From positions 1 through 64,000 of the forward strand of contig JAIEOQ010000010.1 of assembly GCA_019750335.1 (NCBI GenBank): a DNA stretch of 64,000 nucleotides, written 5' to 3'. Below, one piece after another: positions 8,152-17,007 of the stretch. Position 1 is the first letter of the stretch, and each line of letters opens with the position of its first letter. Both the position numbers and the translations under genes were made by a program. The notes under the pieces were generated by a model. That model was given only the letters and a program-made list of their open reading frames with translations, was not told where the DNA came from and did no database searches. Source of the stretch: Candidatus Obscuribacterales bacterium (lineage in GTDB: Bacteria > Cyanobacteriota > Vampirovibrionia > Obscuribacterales > Obscuribacteraceae).

Positions 8152-8943
8152 TCAGACCAGCTCACGATAGAAAAAATAAAACGAAAGTAGAATTAAAATG
8201 CTACCAAAGATCATCTTCAAATATTTGTCTTTAGTCTTCAAAGAAAAATAACTGCCAAGCCAAGCTCCGGGAATCGAACCACCAAGCATCGGCAACACTA
8301 CATTCAAATCAACATGCCCGTGCCAAGCATGGACTGCAATGCCTGGTACGGCAACAATAGCTACCACAGCCAGAGAAGTACCGAAAGCTATTTTTAGCGG
8401 TAAACCAATAAAGTAGCAGTAACAGGGCACCAGCAAGAAACCGCCGCCAATACCGAGAAAACCTGAGACTAAGCCAACCAGATAGCCGCAAATCAAGGCA
8501 ATATAATAACTCTTACGTCCAAGCTGAATTTCGGCCGCATCATCGCTTTGTTTAACCAAGCGGCTACGAACACTGAATAGAATATCCAGGCCGATAAGCA
8601 TCATTAATCCGCAAAGGATCAGCATCAAATGCTGCCCTTGTACATAATGGGACAGATATGAAGCGATTATGGTACCGATTACAGCCGGTACACCAGTTAC
8701 GCAAGCAAGCATCGGCAATATTTTGCCTGCTTTCACATAATTAAAAACGCCAACTATCGAAGTCGGAAAAATCACGGCAAGAGTACTGCCAATAGCCACA
8801 TGAGGCACTATGCCTAACAAATGACGAATAAGCGGAGTAGATACGATACCGCCGCCAATGCCAAAAGCGCCGGATAAGGCTCCTGAGACTAAGCCGATCG
8901 AAAGAATTTCAGCAAAACGGGCAATGGCATCGGAAAAGATCAT
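8152..8943 (-). CDS. TauE/SafE family sulfite/organosulfonate exporter-like permease
   Basis: This 263-residue inner-membrane protein has about eight hydrophobic segments arranged as an internal duplication, as in the TauE/SafE (DUF81) family. The two halves each carry a Gly-rich signature: SGAFGIGGGIVSTP near the N-terminus and SGFLGIGGGFLLVP near residue 165. Family members export sulfite, sulfoacetate or related anions; the substrate cannot be told from sequence. It starts 4 nt after the stop of the secreted protein encoded upstream and is followed at 9 nt by a hypothetical gene. Confidence 0.85.
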   Translation of the reverse strand: MIFSDAIARFAEILSIGLVSGALSGAFGIGGGIVSTPLIRHLLGIVPHVAIGSTLAVIFPTSIVGVFNYVKAGKILPMLACVTGVPAVIGTIIASYLSHYVQGQHLMLILCGLMMLIGLDILFSVRSRLVKQSDDAAEIQLGRKSYYIALICGYLVGLVSGFLGIGGGFLLVPCYCYFIGLPLKIAFGTSLAVVAIVAVPGIAVHAWHGHVDLNVVLPMLGGSIPGAWLGSYFSLKTKDKYLKMIFGSILILLSFYFFYRELV

Positions 8944-8947
8944 TCTC

Positions 8948-9505
8948 TTATTTCATATGCTTTTGCACATTACGAACAACATCAGGCTCATTAATTGCTA
9001 AGTTATTGAATATGTTCTGCTTAACCAGTACTCGTGCATATTCCGGTTTGCGATTAATGGCAAAATAAATGCCTTCCGGATCAAGTGCGACAACTTTATC
9101 GACATAAGGGTTACGACAAAGCTTTTGTGTAGCGCCTTCCCAGCGGGTCAAACGACGGCAAAGATAATGATCGGCTTCAGCAATTTTATCCAAATGACGA
9201 TGTTGAGCCAATACTTTTGCCGGTCCGGAATGTTCGGTTATAGCCTCGACAATACGCGGATCAGCTTCAGCTATTTTGTCCAACCAGGGATTTTTTGCTA
9301 AGCGATAAGCAATCCAGCTATCCAGCCGAATATGTTCGGATTTAACCGCTGTCGTTTCGCTTTTGTCTTCAGTTTTAATCGGCTCGTGTAGTTGAGGCGT
9401 CGCGGTATCCTGCGCCCAGACAGGCTGAATCAAAGCGAGAAAAGTGAAAGCGAGAAGCGAAGCAAGTCGGCAGTTCCTTCGAGTCAGCACAGTCCTATCC
9501 CCCAT
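8948..9505 (-). CDS. Exported hypothetical protein with LDKIAEAD-type repeats
   Basis: The 185-residue protein has a typical signal peptide (basic start, hydrophobic stretch LASLLAFTFLALIQPVWA, cleavage after A-Q). The mature part has a short charged linker and then imperfect repeats built around WLDKIAEADPR, HLDKIAEADHY and YVDKVVALDPE, each about 25-30 residues apart. I know no named family for it, but the spacing suggests a helical repeat domain. An ATG at 9505 is preferred to the TTG at 9508. It leads the operon with the TauE-like exporter, so it may act in the periplasm with it. Confidence 0.72.
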   Translation of the reverse strand: MGDRTVLTRRNCRLASLLAFTFLALIQPVWAQDTATPQLHEPIKTEDKSETTAVKSEHIRLDSWIAYRLAKNPWLDKIAEADPRIVEAITEHSGPAKVLAQHRHLDKIAEADHYLCRRLTRWEGATQKLCRNPYVDKVVALDPEGIYFAINRKPEYARVLVKQNIFNNLAINEPDVVRNVQKHMK

Positions 9506-9602
9506 CAACCAAATACGGTGCCTAAATCCATCTCATCTTAACATAAGTCATTATTCAGATCTTAATTATAGAATAGGCATAGATAGCGCCGGGGTGGCCA
9601 AG

Positions 9603-11207
9603 ATGAGTGAACCATTCAAGCCTGATGTGCCTCAAGATAAGCCAGAAAATACGGCAGAACAAAATACTGCCAACTTAAAACCCGAAGTAGGTAGCCGACA
9701 AGCTGCCAAGAGGGGTCCTGAGGAAGAGAAAGGCAGCGGTTTAACCAAGCTTGATCTCCAGCTTTCTCAGTCTGCAGGCAGGTTTTTAGCTTATTCCACC
9801 GGTCAAGCGGCCCCTTTTATCATCAAACAATCCGAATTTTTAAAACCGCAAACAGATAGCGCTCATTTGGATCTCAAACCAATCATTAGCAATTTCTTGA
9901 ATGACACAAAGCTATCCGATGAGCATAAATTATCTGTTGCTGAGCTCAAAGAGCTAAGCAAAAACAGAGAAGCATTGTCCGGCGCCCAAAACCTTTCCGA
10001 GGCTGTCGCACATGCACTGCAATTGACCAAGCTTTATCAGCAGCTGAAGTATATTGAAGAAGAGAAAAAAGCTCGCGATCTTCTACTTGGTCTTGATCCT
10101 CACAATCAATTGAGCCGAGAGCTATTCAAGGAACTTGAACGCATGCATTCACCCGATATTAGCGTCGCCACACCGAAAACAGTCCCCGCCGGGATGAAAC
10201 TACTGAATAAGCAGTCTTTGCGTAAGCGCATCGCCAATTTAAGCGGCGGCAAAGTAATTGTATTAGGTGACTTATTAATCGATGAACTTTTGGAAGGCAA
10301 GCCGGAGCGGATCTCACGTGAAGCACCGGTTCTCATTCTTGAACATGTCAGCACTGAATTGATCCTAGGCGGCGCTGCCAATACGGCTTCAAACTTAGCG
10401 GCTCTCGGCGGGCTTTGTCATGCCATCGGCATTTGCGGACAAGATGAATATGCTAAAAAATTAGCTCGTTTATTTGAAAAGTCAGGCATTACTCATGCTC
10501 TTGTAGAAGATCCGGCCCGGCCAACTACAGTTAAAACAAGAATTCTTTCCAGCGCTCATGCTTTGCGCCAGCAACTGTTACGCATGGATCGTATCTCCCA
10601 TGAAATTGTTTCGCCAGCTATTGAAGAACGTGTTCTGGAAAAATTAAAAGCAGCCTCAACACATTTCAGCGCGGTGATTCTCTCTGATTATCGCAGCGGC
10701 TTAATTACAGACACTATCGTCGCTGGTTGTCGCAAGATTGCTCAAAATACCGGCATCAAAGTAATAGTCGACGCACAAGACAACTTTGCTCGTTTTCAAA
10801 ACGCTTGCCTGATTACACCGAATCAACCGGATACAGAAGCCGCCGTAGGTTTCCGTATCAATTCCAAAGAAGATCTTGAAAAAGCAGGAAGCGACATGCT
10901 CGAACTCAGTGGAGCCGATGCCGTTTTATTGACTCGCGGCAGTGAAGGCATGGCTTTATTTCGTAAAGATGAACCGTACTTCGAGCTTCCGGTCTTCAAT
11001 AAGAGTGAAATATTTGATGTTACCGGAGCTGGTGACACTGTAGTTGCAACGATGACACTAGCAATGGTGACTGGCGCAACAATGCCTGAAGCCATGGCTC
11101 TAGGTAATTTAGCTGCAGGAATTGTGGTCAAAAAACCAGGAACCGACGTCACCAATCAGAAAGAGCTTCTTGAAGCACTCGATGCACTTATGCTTGATGA
11201 AAACTAA
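9603..11207 (+). CDS. rfaE1: PfkB-family kinase, RfaE/HldE heptose-7-phosphate kinase-like, with long N-terminal extension
   Basis: The C-terminal 330 residues are a ribokinase/PfkB domain closest to the kinase half of HldE, which phosphorylates D-glycero-D-manno-heptose 7-phosphate for LPS core synthesis. Visible motifs are VLGDLLIDELLEGKPERISREAP, the LGGAANTASNLAALG block and the anion-hole motif DVTGAGDTVVATM. The nucleotidyltransferase half of HldE is absent. The first 200 residues are a polar, helical extension I cannot assign. The start at 9603 is chosen as the ATG nearest a sensible N-terminus; an in-frame start at 9444 would overlap the divergent gene. The stop is shared with a convergent gene. 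Substrate assignment is inferred. Confidence 0.8.
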   Translation: MSEPFKPDVPQDKPENTAEQNTANLKPEVGSRQAAKRGPEEEKGSGLTKLDLQLSQSAGRFLAYSTGQAAPFIIKQSEFLKPQTDSAHLDLKPIISNFLNDTKLSDEHKLSVAELKELSKNREALSGAQNLSEAVAHALQLTKLYQQLKYIEEEKKARDLLLGLDPHNQLSRELFKELERMHSPDISVATPKTVPAGMKLLNKQSLRKRIANLSGGKVIVLGDLLIDELLEGKPERISREAPVLILEHVSTELILGGAANTASNLAALGGLCHAIGICGQDEYAKKLARLFEKSGITHALVEDPARPTTVKTRILSSAHALRQQLLRMDRISHEIVSPAIEERVLEKLKAASTHFSAVILSDYRSGLITDTIVAGCRKIAQNTGIKVIVDAQDNFARFQNACLITPNQPDTEAAVGFRINSKEDLEKAGSDMLELSGADAVLLTRGSEGMALFRKDEPYFELPVFNKSEIFDVTGAGDTVVATMTLAMVTGATMPEAMALGNLAAGIVVKKPGTDVTNQKELLEALDALMLDEN

Positions 11208-11491
11208 GCATTCTGCTTAAAAGACGGAGCAAAATAATCGTCAATGACAGCCGTCAATTTATCGGCTGGTAAACCTTCAGGACAGTTGAATACTTGCTTT
11301 GCTAAAGCCGTAATTTTTTTTACAGCCTCGGCTATCTCCATTTCATTTATTCGCAATGCATCGTCAAGCTTTCCCGATTCTAAATAGTAAGAGGAAGCCG
11401 GCTTTAATAGACTGACCAAATCCAAATCATTTGTTTCACCATTCTTGACATTAATATCAACAATCTCTGGTGCTTCACCTTTATCACTCAT
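11204..11491 (-). CDS. Hypothetical protein, 95 residues
   Basis: This is a small acidic soluble protein with a helical centre (ALRINEMEIAEAVKKITALAKQVF) and no recognised domain. The second of two nearby ATG codons (11491) is favoured because a GGAGAG lies about 8 nt upstream; the first (11497) is too close to it. Its stop codon overlaps that of the convergent kinase gene on a CTAA tetranucleotide. The ribosome site and codon use support a real gene; the function is unknown. Confidence 0.6.
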   Translation of the reverse strand: MSDKGEAPEIVDINVKNGETNDLDLVSLLKPASSYYLESGKLDDALRINEMEIAEAVKKITALAKQVFNCPEGLPADKLTAVIDDYFAPSFKQNA

Positions 11492-11593
11492 GGACATCTC
11501 TCCGCTTTAATTGCCAGTTGTAATTGCATATACCGCAAACTGAAAATTCTTCGACACAGCTCTACGTAGTTTCCGCAAAGGCAAATAAGAAGC

Positions 11594-12139
11594 GTGATAG
11601 ACTTGAGCGGCAAGAATCTTCCTATTCTCATTGATGGTTATATGAAAATACTTAAGCGTTTCAACCTACTGGATCTAGCCCTTTTAGTAACTATTCTGGT
11701 ATCAGCTTTAGGCCTGTTTATGGCTAAAGCCGGATATGCCGGAGTGGATAAAGTTATTGAAGGCTCGGCCCGAGTTAATATTGACGTTTATTTGGCCGGC
11801 TTTAAGACTAAAGACCCCGAACTCTTTAAGATTGGCGAAAAGACTGCGCTGACAATCCGCAACCAGCCAGTTGAACCACCGATGACCATTGTCGGAGTTA
11901 AGCATTGCCCGAAACAAGTGGCATTTCTAGCTGCTGACGGCAAAAAAGCTGTGGCGTTTGCCGATCCTTCCCAACCTTTAGCTCATGATTTTGTGATTAC
12001 AGTCGCCGACGAAGCCGAAAGAACCAAAGACGGTTATGTAATTCGCGGCAACAAAATCAAAGTCGGCAATCAAGTTGAGCTTGAAGGCTTTCAATATAGA
12101 GTGCAAGGCGTTGTAGTTGGTATCAGCGCTCAGCCTTAA
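11594..12139 (+). CDS. DUF4330 domain-containing membrane-anchored protein
   Basis: DUF4330 proteins occur widely in cyanobacteria and have no known function. This 181-residue member has the expected short N-terminal IDLSGK segment, one transmembrane helix (LLDLALLVTILVSALGLFMA, about 23-43) and a beta-rich extracytoplasmic domain. A GTG start at 11594 is used because the family motif begins there; an ATG at 11642 would remove it. The O-antigen ligase gene begins immediately after the stop codon with no gap, so the two are probably co-expressed and may share a role in surface polysaccharide. Confidence 0.72.
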   Translation: MIDLSGKNLPILIDGYMKILKRFNLLDLALLVTILVSALGLFMAKAGYAGVDKVIEGSARVNIDVYLAGFKTKDPELFKIGEKTALTIRNQPVEPPMTIVGVKHCPKQVAFLAADGKKAVAFADPSQPLAHDFVITVADEAERTKDGYVIRGNKIKVGNQVELEGFQYRVQGVVVGISAQP

Positions 12140-13570
12140 ATGAACACTTTAGTCACAACAATAAACGCAAAACTCATCCCGTTGCTTGCCCTCGCTCACC
12201 AAGACCGAGCCTGGGAAAATGTTGTATCAGGCTCCTTTGCAGGAAAGATTTGTCTGGCTCTAAAAAGCTGGACAAACAAATTGTTTGCTCCATTGTCTGC
12301 AGTTGGTTCTTGGCTGCAGAGCGCCAGTTTTCTGACGGTCGTTTTACTTTTTTTTGTATTGGCCGCTCAACAGTTCACTAATGACAAAGGCATCTTAGCT
12401 TTGATTGTGCTGGCTGCCACCGGACTGCGTCTGCTCGGTACGTTCTTAGGTGGCAAAGAAAAATGGAATTTTAAAGCACAAGATATTTTTGTTTTGCTCT
12501 TTTTTGCCGCTAATATCATCGCTGCTTGTTCTTCCCATTATTTAGCCGCAAGCATCAAAGGCTTGTCTAAACTTGCTGTTTATATTTGCGCCTATTTTCT
12601 TTTTACTGCTACTTTAGGTCGCAATCAAAAAAAACGCGGATTGTTTATTCTCTCGGCATTACTGGCCGCCGGCTTTGCCCAAGCGGTTTACGGAGTCTAT
12701 CAATATAAAATCGGCGTAGCGCCGCTTGCTACCTGGGAAGATCCGAACATCGAAGAGAAAACCACACGCATTTACGGGACTTTGTTAAACCCAAATCTAC
12801 TTGCCGGTTATTTTGTGCCCCTTGTCCCCATAAGCTTGAGCATGGCTTTTTATGCTTTCTTTGCAGGAAAATGGCGACGCCTATTATCCTTCCCGCTGCT
12901 CCTGCTTTGTTTGCTTTTAGTCGTGGCTTGTTTTATGACCGGTAGCCGCGGTGGCTATATCGGTATGGGGGCAGGTATCGGCAGCTTAAGCGTCATTCTT
13001 TTGAGTTCATTATGGATTGCCAAACCAAAAGTGCGAGCTTGGCTCATTGCTTTATTCACCATAATGCCAATTGCCCTTTTAGCTGTTTTACACCAGTTTC
13101 CAGCCTATGAACAACGTATTTTTTCCATATTTGCCGGACGCGAACATAGCTCAAACTCTTACCGCCTGAATGTTTACGCTTCCTCCTGGCGCATGTTTCT
13201 TGATAGCTGGTGGCTTGGTATCGGCCCGGGCAATACCACTTTTGTCCTGGCTTACGGTCTTTATATGACCAGCGGTTTTGATGCTCTAGGCACTTACAGC
13301 GTACCCTTAGAGATCGCTGTAGAGAGCGGCATCATCGGGCTGCTTACCTTCGCCGCATTAATCCTTTGTCTTTTGTGCCGAGCGCATATAACTTTCTGGC
13401 AAAAGGATAGCGGTGGAACACGCTGGCTTGTTGCCGGCGCTGCTGCTGCCATAGTTGCTTTAATGGCGCACGGCTTAGTTGATACGGTCTTTTATCGCCC
13501 ACAGATTCAACTTATTTTCTGGCTTTTAGCAGCAGTTATTGTTGCTTTAAGACCGGAAGGTGAATCGTAA
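12140..13570 (+). CDS. O-antigen ligase/polymerase family (Wzy_C) membrane protein
   Basis: The 476-residue protein has about 11-12 membrane segments and the Wzy_C features: a GSRGGYIGMGAG motif near residue 270, and a large periplasmic loop followed by a region with SSNSYRLNVYASSWRMF and WWLGIGPGNTTF, which in WaaL/Wzy carry catalytic Arg and His. Such enzymes join or polymerise O-polysaccharide on lipid carriers at the periplasmic face. The ATG directly follows the stop of the DUF4330 gene. Ligase, polymerase or protein glycosyltransferase cannot be separated from sequence alone. Confidence 0.82.
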   Translation: MNTLVTTINAKLIPLLALAHQDRAWENVVSGSFAGKICLALKSWTNKLFAPLSAVGSWLQSASFLTVVLLFFVLAAQQFTNDKGILALIVLAATGLRLLGTFLGGKEKWNFKAQDIFVLLFFAANIIAACSSHYLAASIKGLSKLAVYICAYFLFTATLGRNQKKRGLFILSALLAAGFAQAVYGVYQYKIGVAPLATWEDPNIEEKTTRIYGTLLNPNLLAGYFVPLVPISLSMAFYAFFAGKWRRLLSFPLLLLCLLLVVACFMTGSRGGYIGMGAGIGSLSVILLSSLWIAKPKVRAWLIALFTIMPIALLAVLHQFPAYEQRIFSIFAGREHSSNSYRLNVYASSWRMFLDSWWLGIGPGNTTFVLAYGLYMTSGFDALGTYSVPLEIAVESGIIGLLTFAALILCLLCRAHITFWQKDSGGTRWLVAGAAAAIVALMAHGLVDTVFYRPQIQLIFWLLAAVIVALRPEGES

Positions 13571-13596
13571 CAGCCACGATAGTCAAGAAACAAAAC

Positions 13597-13617
13597 CAGG
13601 GAAAACCCTGTGTTTAA
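13597..13617 (+). terminator. Weak stem-loop after O-antigen ligase gene
   Basis: A 5-bp stem (CAGGG, loop AAAA, CCCTG) is followed by a short T-containing stretch (TGTTTAATT), 27 nt after the ligase stop codon. The stem is short and the U-run imperfect, so termination would be inefficient. Confidence 0.3.
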
Positions 13618-13706
13618 TTCCCCGCTCAAACTTTATTCTTTTAGTAGAAGCCGCTGGCCTTTTGTACAGCCAAGCGAAAGATTAACCAACCCAGCGGCTC
13701 CGAATT

Positions 13707-14498
13707 TTATTCTATAAAAGCAACAACACGAGCCGGTGCAGCACTAGCACCGACGATGTTGAGTGGGAAGAAAGCCACTTTGAAACCGCATGCCGGCAGC
13801 AAATGTAGATTGGTCAACTGTTGCACCACATAAAACTCTTGCTCTCGATGAGCAAAATGAGCATCCCAAATATGTTCTTTGTTTTTTGTCCGTAAATAAT
13901 CAGCGATCATCACAGGAAAAGGACGATCCCAACCTGTAGCATCAGTTCCGCCAACACGGGCACCTTGGCAGGCCAGCCATTTTGCCGATTCGCCGATCAT
14001 GCCCGGATAGTTATAGCGCTTGGGATCGTTCAATTCATATTCGTCATGACCGGTACGAATAAGAACTGCGTCCCCTTCTTTTATTTTGTAATTGATCCTT
14101 TTCAGCTCGCCCTCTAAGCAAGCAACAGTAATTGCTTCACCGCTGTTTTTTTTACTGGAAAAATCAAGAACCACACCATCGCAATATAAGTCTTCAAGCT
14201 TGATTTGGTCGATTGTTTTAGCAGGCGCATCACCACAGCGACTACCGTAATGCCAAGGCGCATCAACATGAGTACCAAGATGGCTGGAAAGACTGATGTT
14301 GTCCTCAGCCCAACCTTCACCATCAGGTAGATGGTCTTGTGGACAAGAGAACAAAGATTGCATAATTTGCGCCCCTTGAGCATGATCTATATGCTCAATT
14401 TCCGGCGAAATAATTCTATATAAAGGCATTAGCTGCTGTGGAAAGCTCTTCTTATCCACCACTTTAATTGGTCTTGTCAGATCGATTAATCGAGTCAT
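13707..14498 (-). CDS. Cyclase family protein (kynurenine formamidase-like metal hydrolase)
   Basis: The 263-residue protein belongs to the cyclase/KynB-like family of metal-dependent hydrolases. The metal-binding motif HLGTHVDAPWHYG is at about residues 92-104, and the conserved IRTGHDEY and AKWLACQGARVGGTDATGWD segments follow. Family members open formamide or lactam-type bonds; the substrate here is unknown, and no tryptophan catabolism genes are nearby. A GGAG lies 7 nt before the ATG. It is convergent with the O-antigen ligase gene and divergent from the OmpH gene. Confidence 0.82.
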   Translation of the reverse strand: MTRLIDLTRPIKVVDKKSFPQQLMPLYRIISPEIEHIDHAQGAQIMQSLFSCPQDHLPDGEGWAEDNISLSSHLGTHVDAPWHYGSRCGDAPAKTIDQIKLEDLYCDGVVLDFSSKKNSGEAITVACLEGELKRINYKIKEGDAVLIRTGHDEYELNDPKRYNYPGMIGESAKWLACQGARVGGTDATGWDRPFPVMIADYLRTKNKEHIWDAHFAHREQEFYVVQQLTNLHLLPACGFKVAFFPLNIVGASAAPARVVAFIE

Positions 14499-14593
14499 TT
14501 AGATCTCCAAGCATGATTTTTCAAACCGCGGTATATTTTACTATCAGGTTCAGCCTGGGCTCGGCATGCCGGGATTCACGGTTGACAACAGTG

Positions 14594-14599
14594 TATAAT
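14594..14599 (+). promoter_or_regulatory. Candidate -10 box of the ompH promoter
   Basis: A perfect TATAAT lies 34 nt before the ompH ATG. The TTGACA just upstream is only 6 nt away, too close to be its -35, so the -35 assignment remains open. Confidence 0.35.
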
Positions 14600-14632
14600 T
14601 TTGCCGTTTGCTGGCAACTAGCAGGTACAGAA

Positions 14633-15199
14633 ATGAACTTAAAGAGATTAAGCACAGCTATCGCCTTATTGGCATTTACTACATCGTCGGCTTTTGCCGC
14701 TACAGCATCGCCTGTGTCGGTCAAAATTGGTTATCTAAATTTGCAACTTGTAAAAGCTTCTTTCCCTGAAGCAGCCGGTTCTGAAACCTTGAGAGTGCAA
14801 GCTGAAAATCAGCTTCGTCGCGATGTTGAAGAAGGCAACAAAGTTTTGCAAAAATTGCAAACAGACAATAAGCCTAAAGAAGAGATTGAAAAAAAGGCTC
14901 GCGATTTGCAAACCGAAATCAACGCTAAACAACAAGCTTTGATTCAATTGGTGCAAACTCAACAAGCAATCGCTAACCAAACTATCTCTCAAGCCGTAGC
15001 CCAAGTAGCAAAAGACAAAGGTCTTGACTTGGTGATTGACGGTTCTGGTGTTTTTGTCGGCGGCGACAAAATCGTCAACAACGGCGAAGATATCACCGAT
15101 GCAATCGTAAAAAGACTGGCCCCGGCCACACTTAAATCCGGCGGTGGCGAAAAACCAGCAGCGAAGCCGGCAGCTCCTGCTGCACCAGCAGCCAAATAA
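14633..15199 (+). CDS. ompH: OmpH/Skp family periplasmic chaperone
   Basis: Skp/OmpH trimers hold unfolded outer-membrane proteins in the periplasm. The 188-residue protein has a clear signal peptide (IALLAFTTSSAFAA), the typical KIGYLNLQLV start of the mature domain, a long coiled coil at about 60-120 rich in E, K and Q, and the C-terminal GLDLVIDGSGVFVGG beta segment. An Ala/Pro/Lys-rich tail ends the protein and is not part of the family core. The start at 14633 is chosen because it begins the signal peptide; earlier in-frame codons do not. Its presence supports a diderm envelope. Confidence 0.86.
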   Translation: MNLKRLSTAIALLAFTTSSAFAATASPVSVKIGYLNLQLVKASFPEAAGSETLRVQAENQLRRDVEEGNKVLQKLQTDNKPKEEIEKKARDLQTEINAKQQALIQLVQTQQAIANQTISQAVAQVAKDKGLDLVIDGSGVFVGGDKIVNNGEDITDAIVKRLAPATLKSGGGEKPAAKPAAPAAPAAK

Positions 15200-15206
15200 C
15201 AAGAAA

Positions 15207-16928
15207 CTAGGCAGTCGAGCGAGAGCGCTCAGGGCATACTTCTTGGACAAGTTCTTGGATTTTATCCATCAGCCGTCCAAGCCCTGTGCGCTCTCTTGCT
15301 GATACGACTACCGGATTAGGCAATTGACTGGAAAGCCACATCAAATCTTCGTGCCTTGCCGCATCGGCTTTGTTGAGGACAGTAATCATCGGTCTGTCCA
15401 CCGCTTGCAGCTCGCTCAAAGCATCATGAACACTCTCAATCTGTTCCATGACATTGGGATGAGAGGCATCAACCACGTGCACTAAAATGTCGGCCACCAC
15501 TACTTCTTCCAAGGTGGCACCAAAGGCGGTGACAAGCGAAGGCGGTAATTTACGAATGAATCCGACCGTATCGGTAATTAAGATCGGGCTATGATCCGGA
15601 AGCACCGTTCTTCTTGTCGACGGATCAAGGGTGGCAAAAAGCTTGTCTTCAACCAATGAGGCCGATTTTGTTAAAGCATTAAGCAAAGTCGATTTTCCCG
15701 AATTGGTATAGCCGGTCAAAGCAACCACCGGAAGCTTTTCTGTAATCCGCCGGCGTCTTTGCGTATCACGATAGCTACGAATGCGTAGGGTTTCTTTGGC
15801 AAGAAGATTGATCCGATCGCGTATACGGCGTCTGTCAACTTCCAGTTTCGTTTCTCCGGGACCTCTGGTACCAATACCACCACCCAACCTGCTTAAGGTC
15901 GGTCCTTGTCCGACTAGACGCGGATAGAGATACTGCAGTTGCGCCAGCTCAATCTGTAATTTTCCTTCTTTTGTATTCGCTCTTTGGGCAAAAATATCCA
16001 AAATAAGCTCTGTACGATCGATCACTTTTACACCAAGCGCTTCTTCTAAGTTACGTTGTTGATTCGCGCTCAGTTCATGATCGATGACTACTAAATTGGC
16101 TCCAAGCTCTTGTATTTGCAGCGCCAATTCTTGCACTTTACCTGAACCAAGAAAAAACTTCGGATCCGGTTGCAACCGCGCTTGAGTCAAGCGCCCGCGC
16201 ACCGTAGCACCGGCTGTGCGGGCTAATTGCGACAACTCATCAAGTTCGTCTTCAATTTGCCACGAATCCTGTCCTTCTTGAATTAAACCAACCAGAACAG
16301 CTCGCTCTTCTCCATCGGCAATGGGAAAGCGCGGCGCCACCCGCTTGAATTCATCTTCAAGAGCCGAAATAACTTTATCGAACTCTTCATTTTCCGCTTC
16401 TCTAACCGTACAAGGAGGCAAAACTTTCCAAATTTGTCCATTCCCGTCACGAACCGGAAGCAGATGAGCACGAAAAATGGCGTCAACCGGTCGCGTCTGT
16501 TCTCCGCGACTACGACTGAACTCACCTTGAGGATCAACAAGAATTTGCACTAAAAAATCAAGACGATTGCGCGCTAAACATTGCAAGTCTTCTTTATTCG
16601 GACCATTGGCATTTTTAGCCAATGAACCGTTATGGGTATAAATCAGTCGATGTCCGCTTAATCTGCCCGGTCCATGTCGTAATCCTCTAAGTTCAGGAAT
16701 TACAACATCACGCGGATGGCCGACTGTAACATTGACTATTTGACCACGCCGGTTAACTACTAAACAAAGTGACAAACCTGTCTCATTGGAAAAAGCTGCC
16801 ATACTTTCAGCTAAAGTAGCGCTAAGCACACTTCTTTCCGGGATGCGTTCTTGCATCATCCGCTGTAACTGCTTAATCTCTGACTTTTTTAGTCCTTTGG
16901 CTTTAGCCAGGTCCAGTTTTGCTTGCAA
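15207..16928 (-). CDS. hflX: GTPase HflX with N-terminal extension
   Basis: HflX is a ribosome-associated GTPase that splits stalled 70S ribosomes under stress. The 573-residue protein has the HflX N-domain (from about residue 230), the Gly-rich segment GGIGTRGPGETKLE, and a GTPase domain with G1 GYTNSGKST, G3 DTVGF and G4 NKAD. About 200 residues precede the usual HflX start, as in cyanobacterial homologues, and include a region with EEFDKVISALEDEF. The start codon is TTG; an in-frame stop lies directly upstream and an AAGGAG lies about 10 nt before it, so this start is well supported. Confidence 0.9.
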   Translation of the reverse strand: MQAKLDLAKAKGLKKSEIKQLQRMMQERIPERSVLSATLAESMAAFSNETGLSLCLVVNRRGQIVNVTVGHPRDVVIPELRGLRHGPGRLSGHRLIYTHNGSLAKNANGPNKEDLQCLARNRLDFLVQILVDPQGEFSRSRGEQTRPVDAIFRAHLLPVRDGNGQIWKVLPPCTVREAENEEFDKVISALEDEFKRVAPRFPIADGEERAVLVGLIQEGQDSWQIEDELDELSQLARTAGATVRGRLTQARLQPDPKFFLGSGKVQELALQIQELGANLVVIDHELSANQQRNLEEALGVKVIDRTELILDIFAQRANTKEGKLQIELAQLQYLYPRLVGQGPTLSRLGGGIGTRGPGETKLEVDRRRIRDRINLLAKETLRIRSYRDTQRRRRITEKLPVVALTGYTNSGKSTLLNALTKSASLVEDKLFATLDPSTRRTVLPDHSPILITDTVGFIRKLPPSLVTAFGATLEEVVVADILVHVVDASHPNVMEQIESVHDALSELQAVDRPMITVLNKADAARHEDLMWLSSQLPNPVVVSARERTGLGRLMDKIQELVQEVCPERSRSTA

Positions 16929-17007
16929 CTATGGGCAACTCCTTTAGGCTCTCTTTTTGGATCATACTCCTTCCTGAGCAAGCCGGTCCGGAAATTAATC
17001 TTCCTGC

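Noticed and set aside
13649..13699. AGCCGCTGG/CCAGCGGCT inverted repeat as a terminator between convergent genes
   Set aside because: The 33-nt loop and lack of a proper U-tract make it weak; it may be chance.
14582..14599. TTGACA followed by TATAAT upstream of ompH as a full promoter
   Set aside because: The two boxes are 6 nt apart; 16-18 nt is needed. Only the TATAAT is kept as a candidate.
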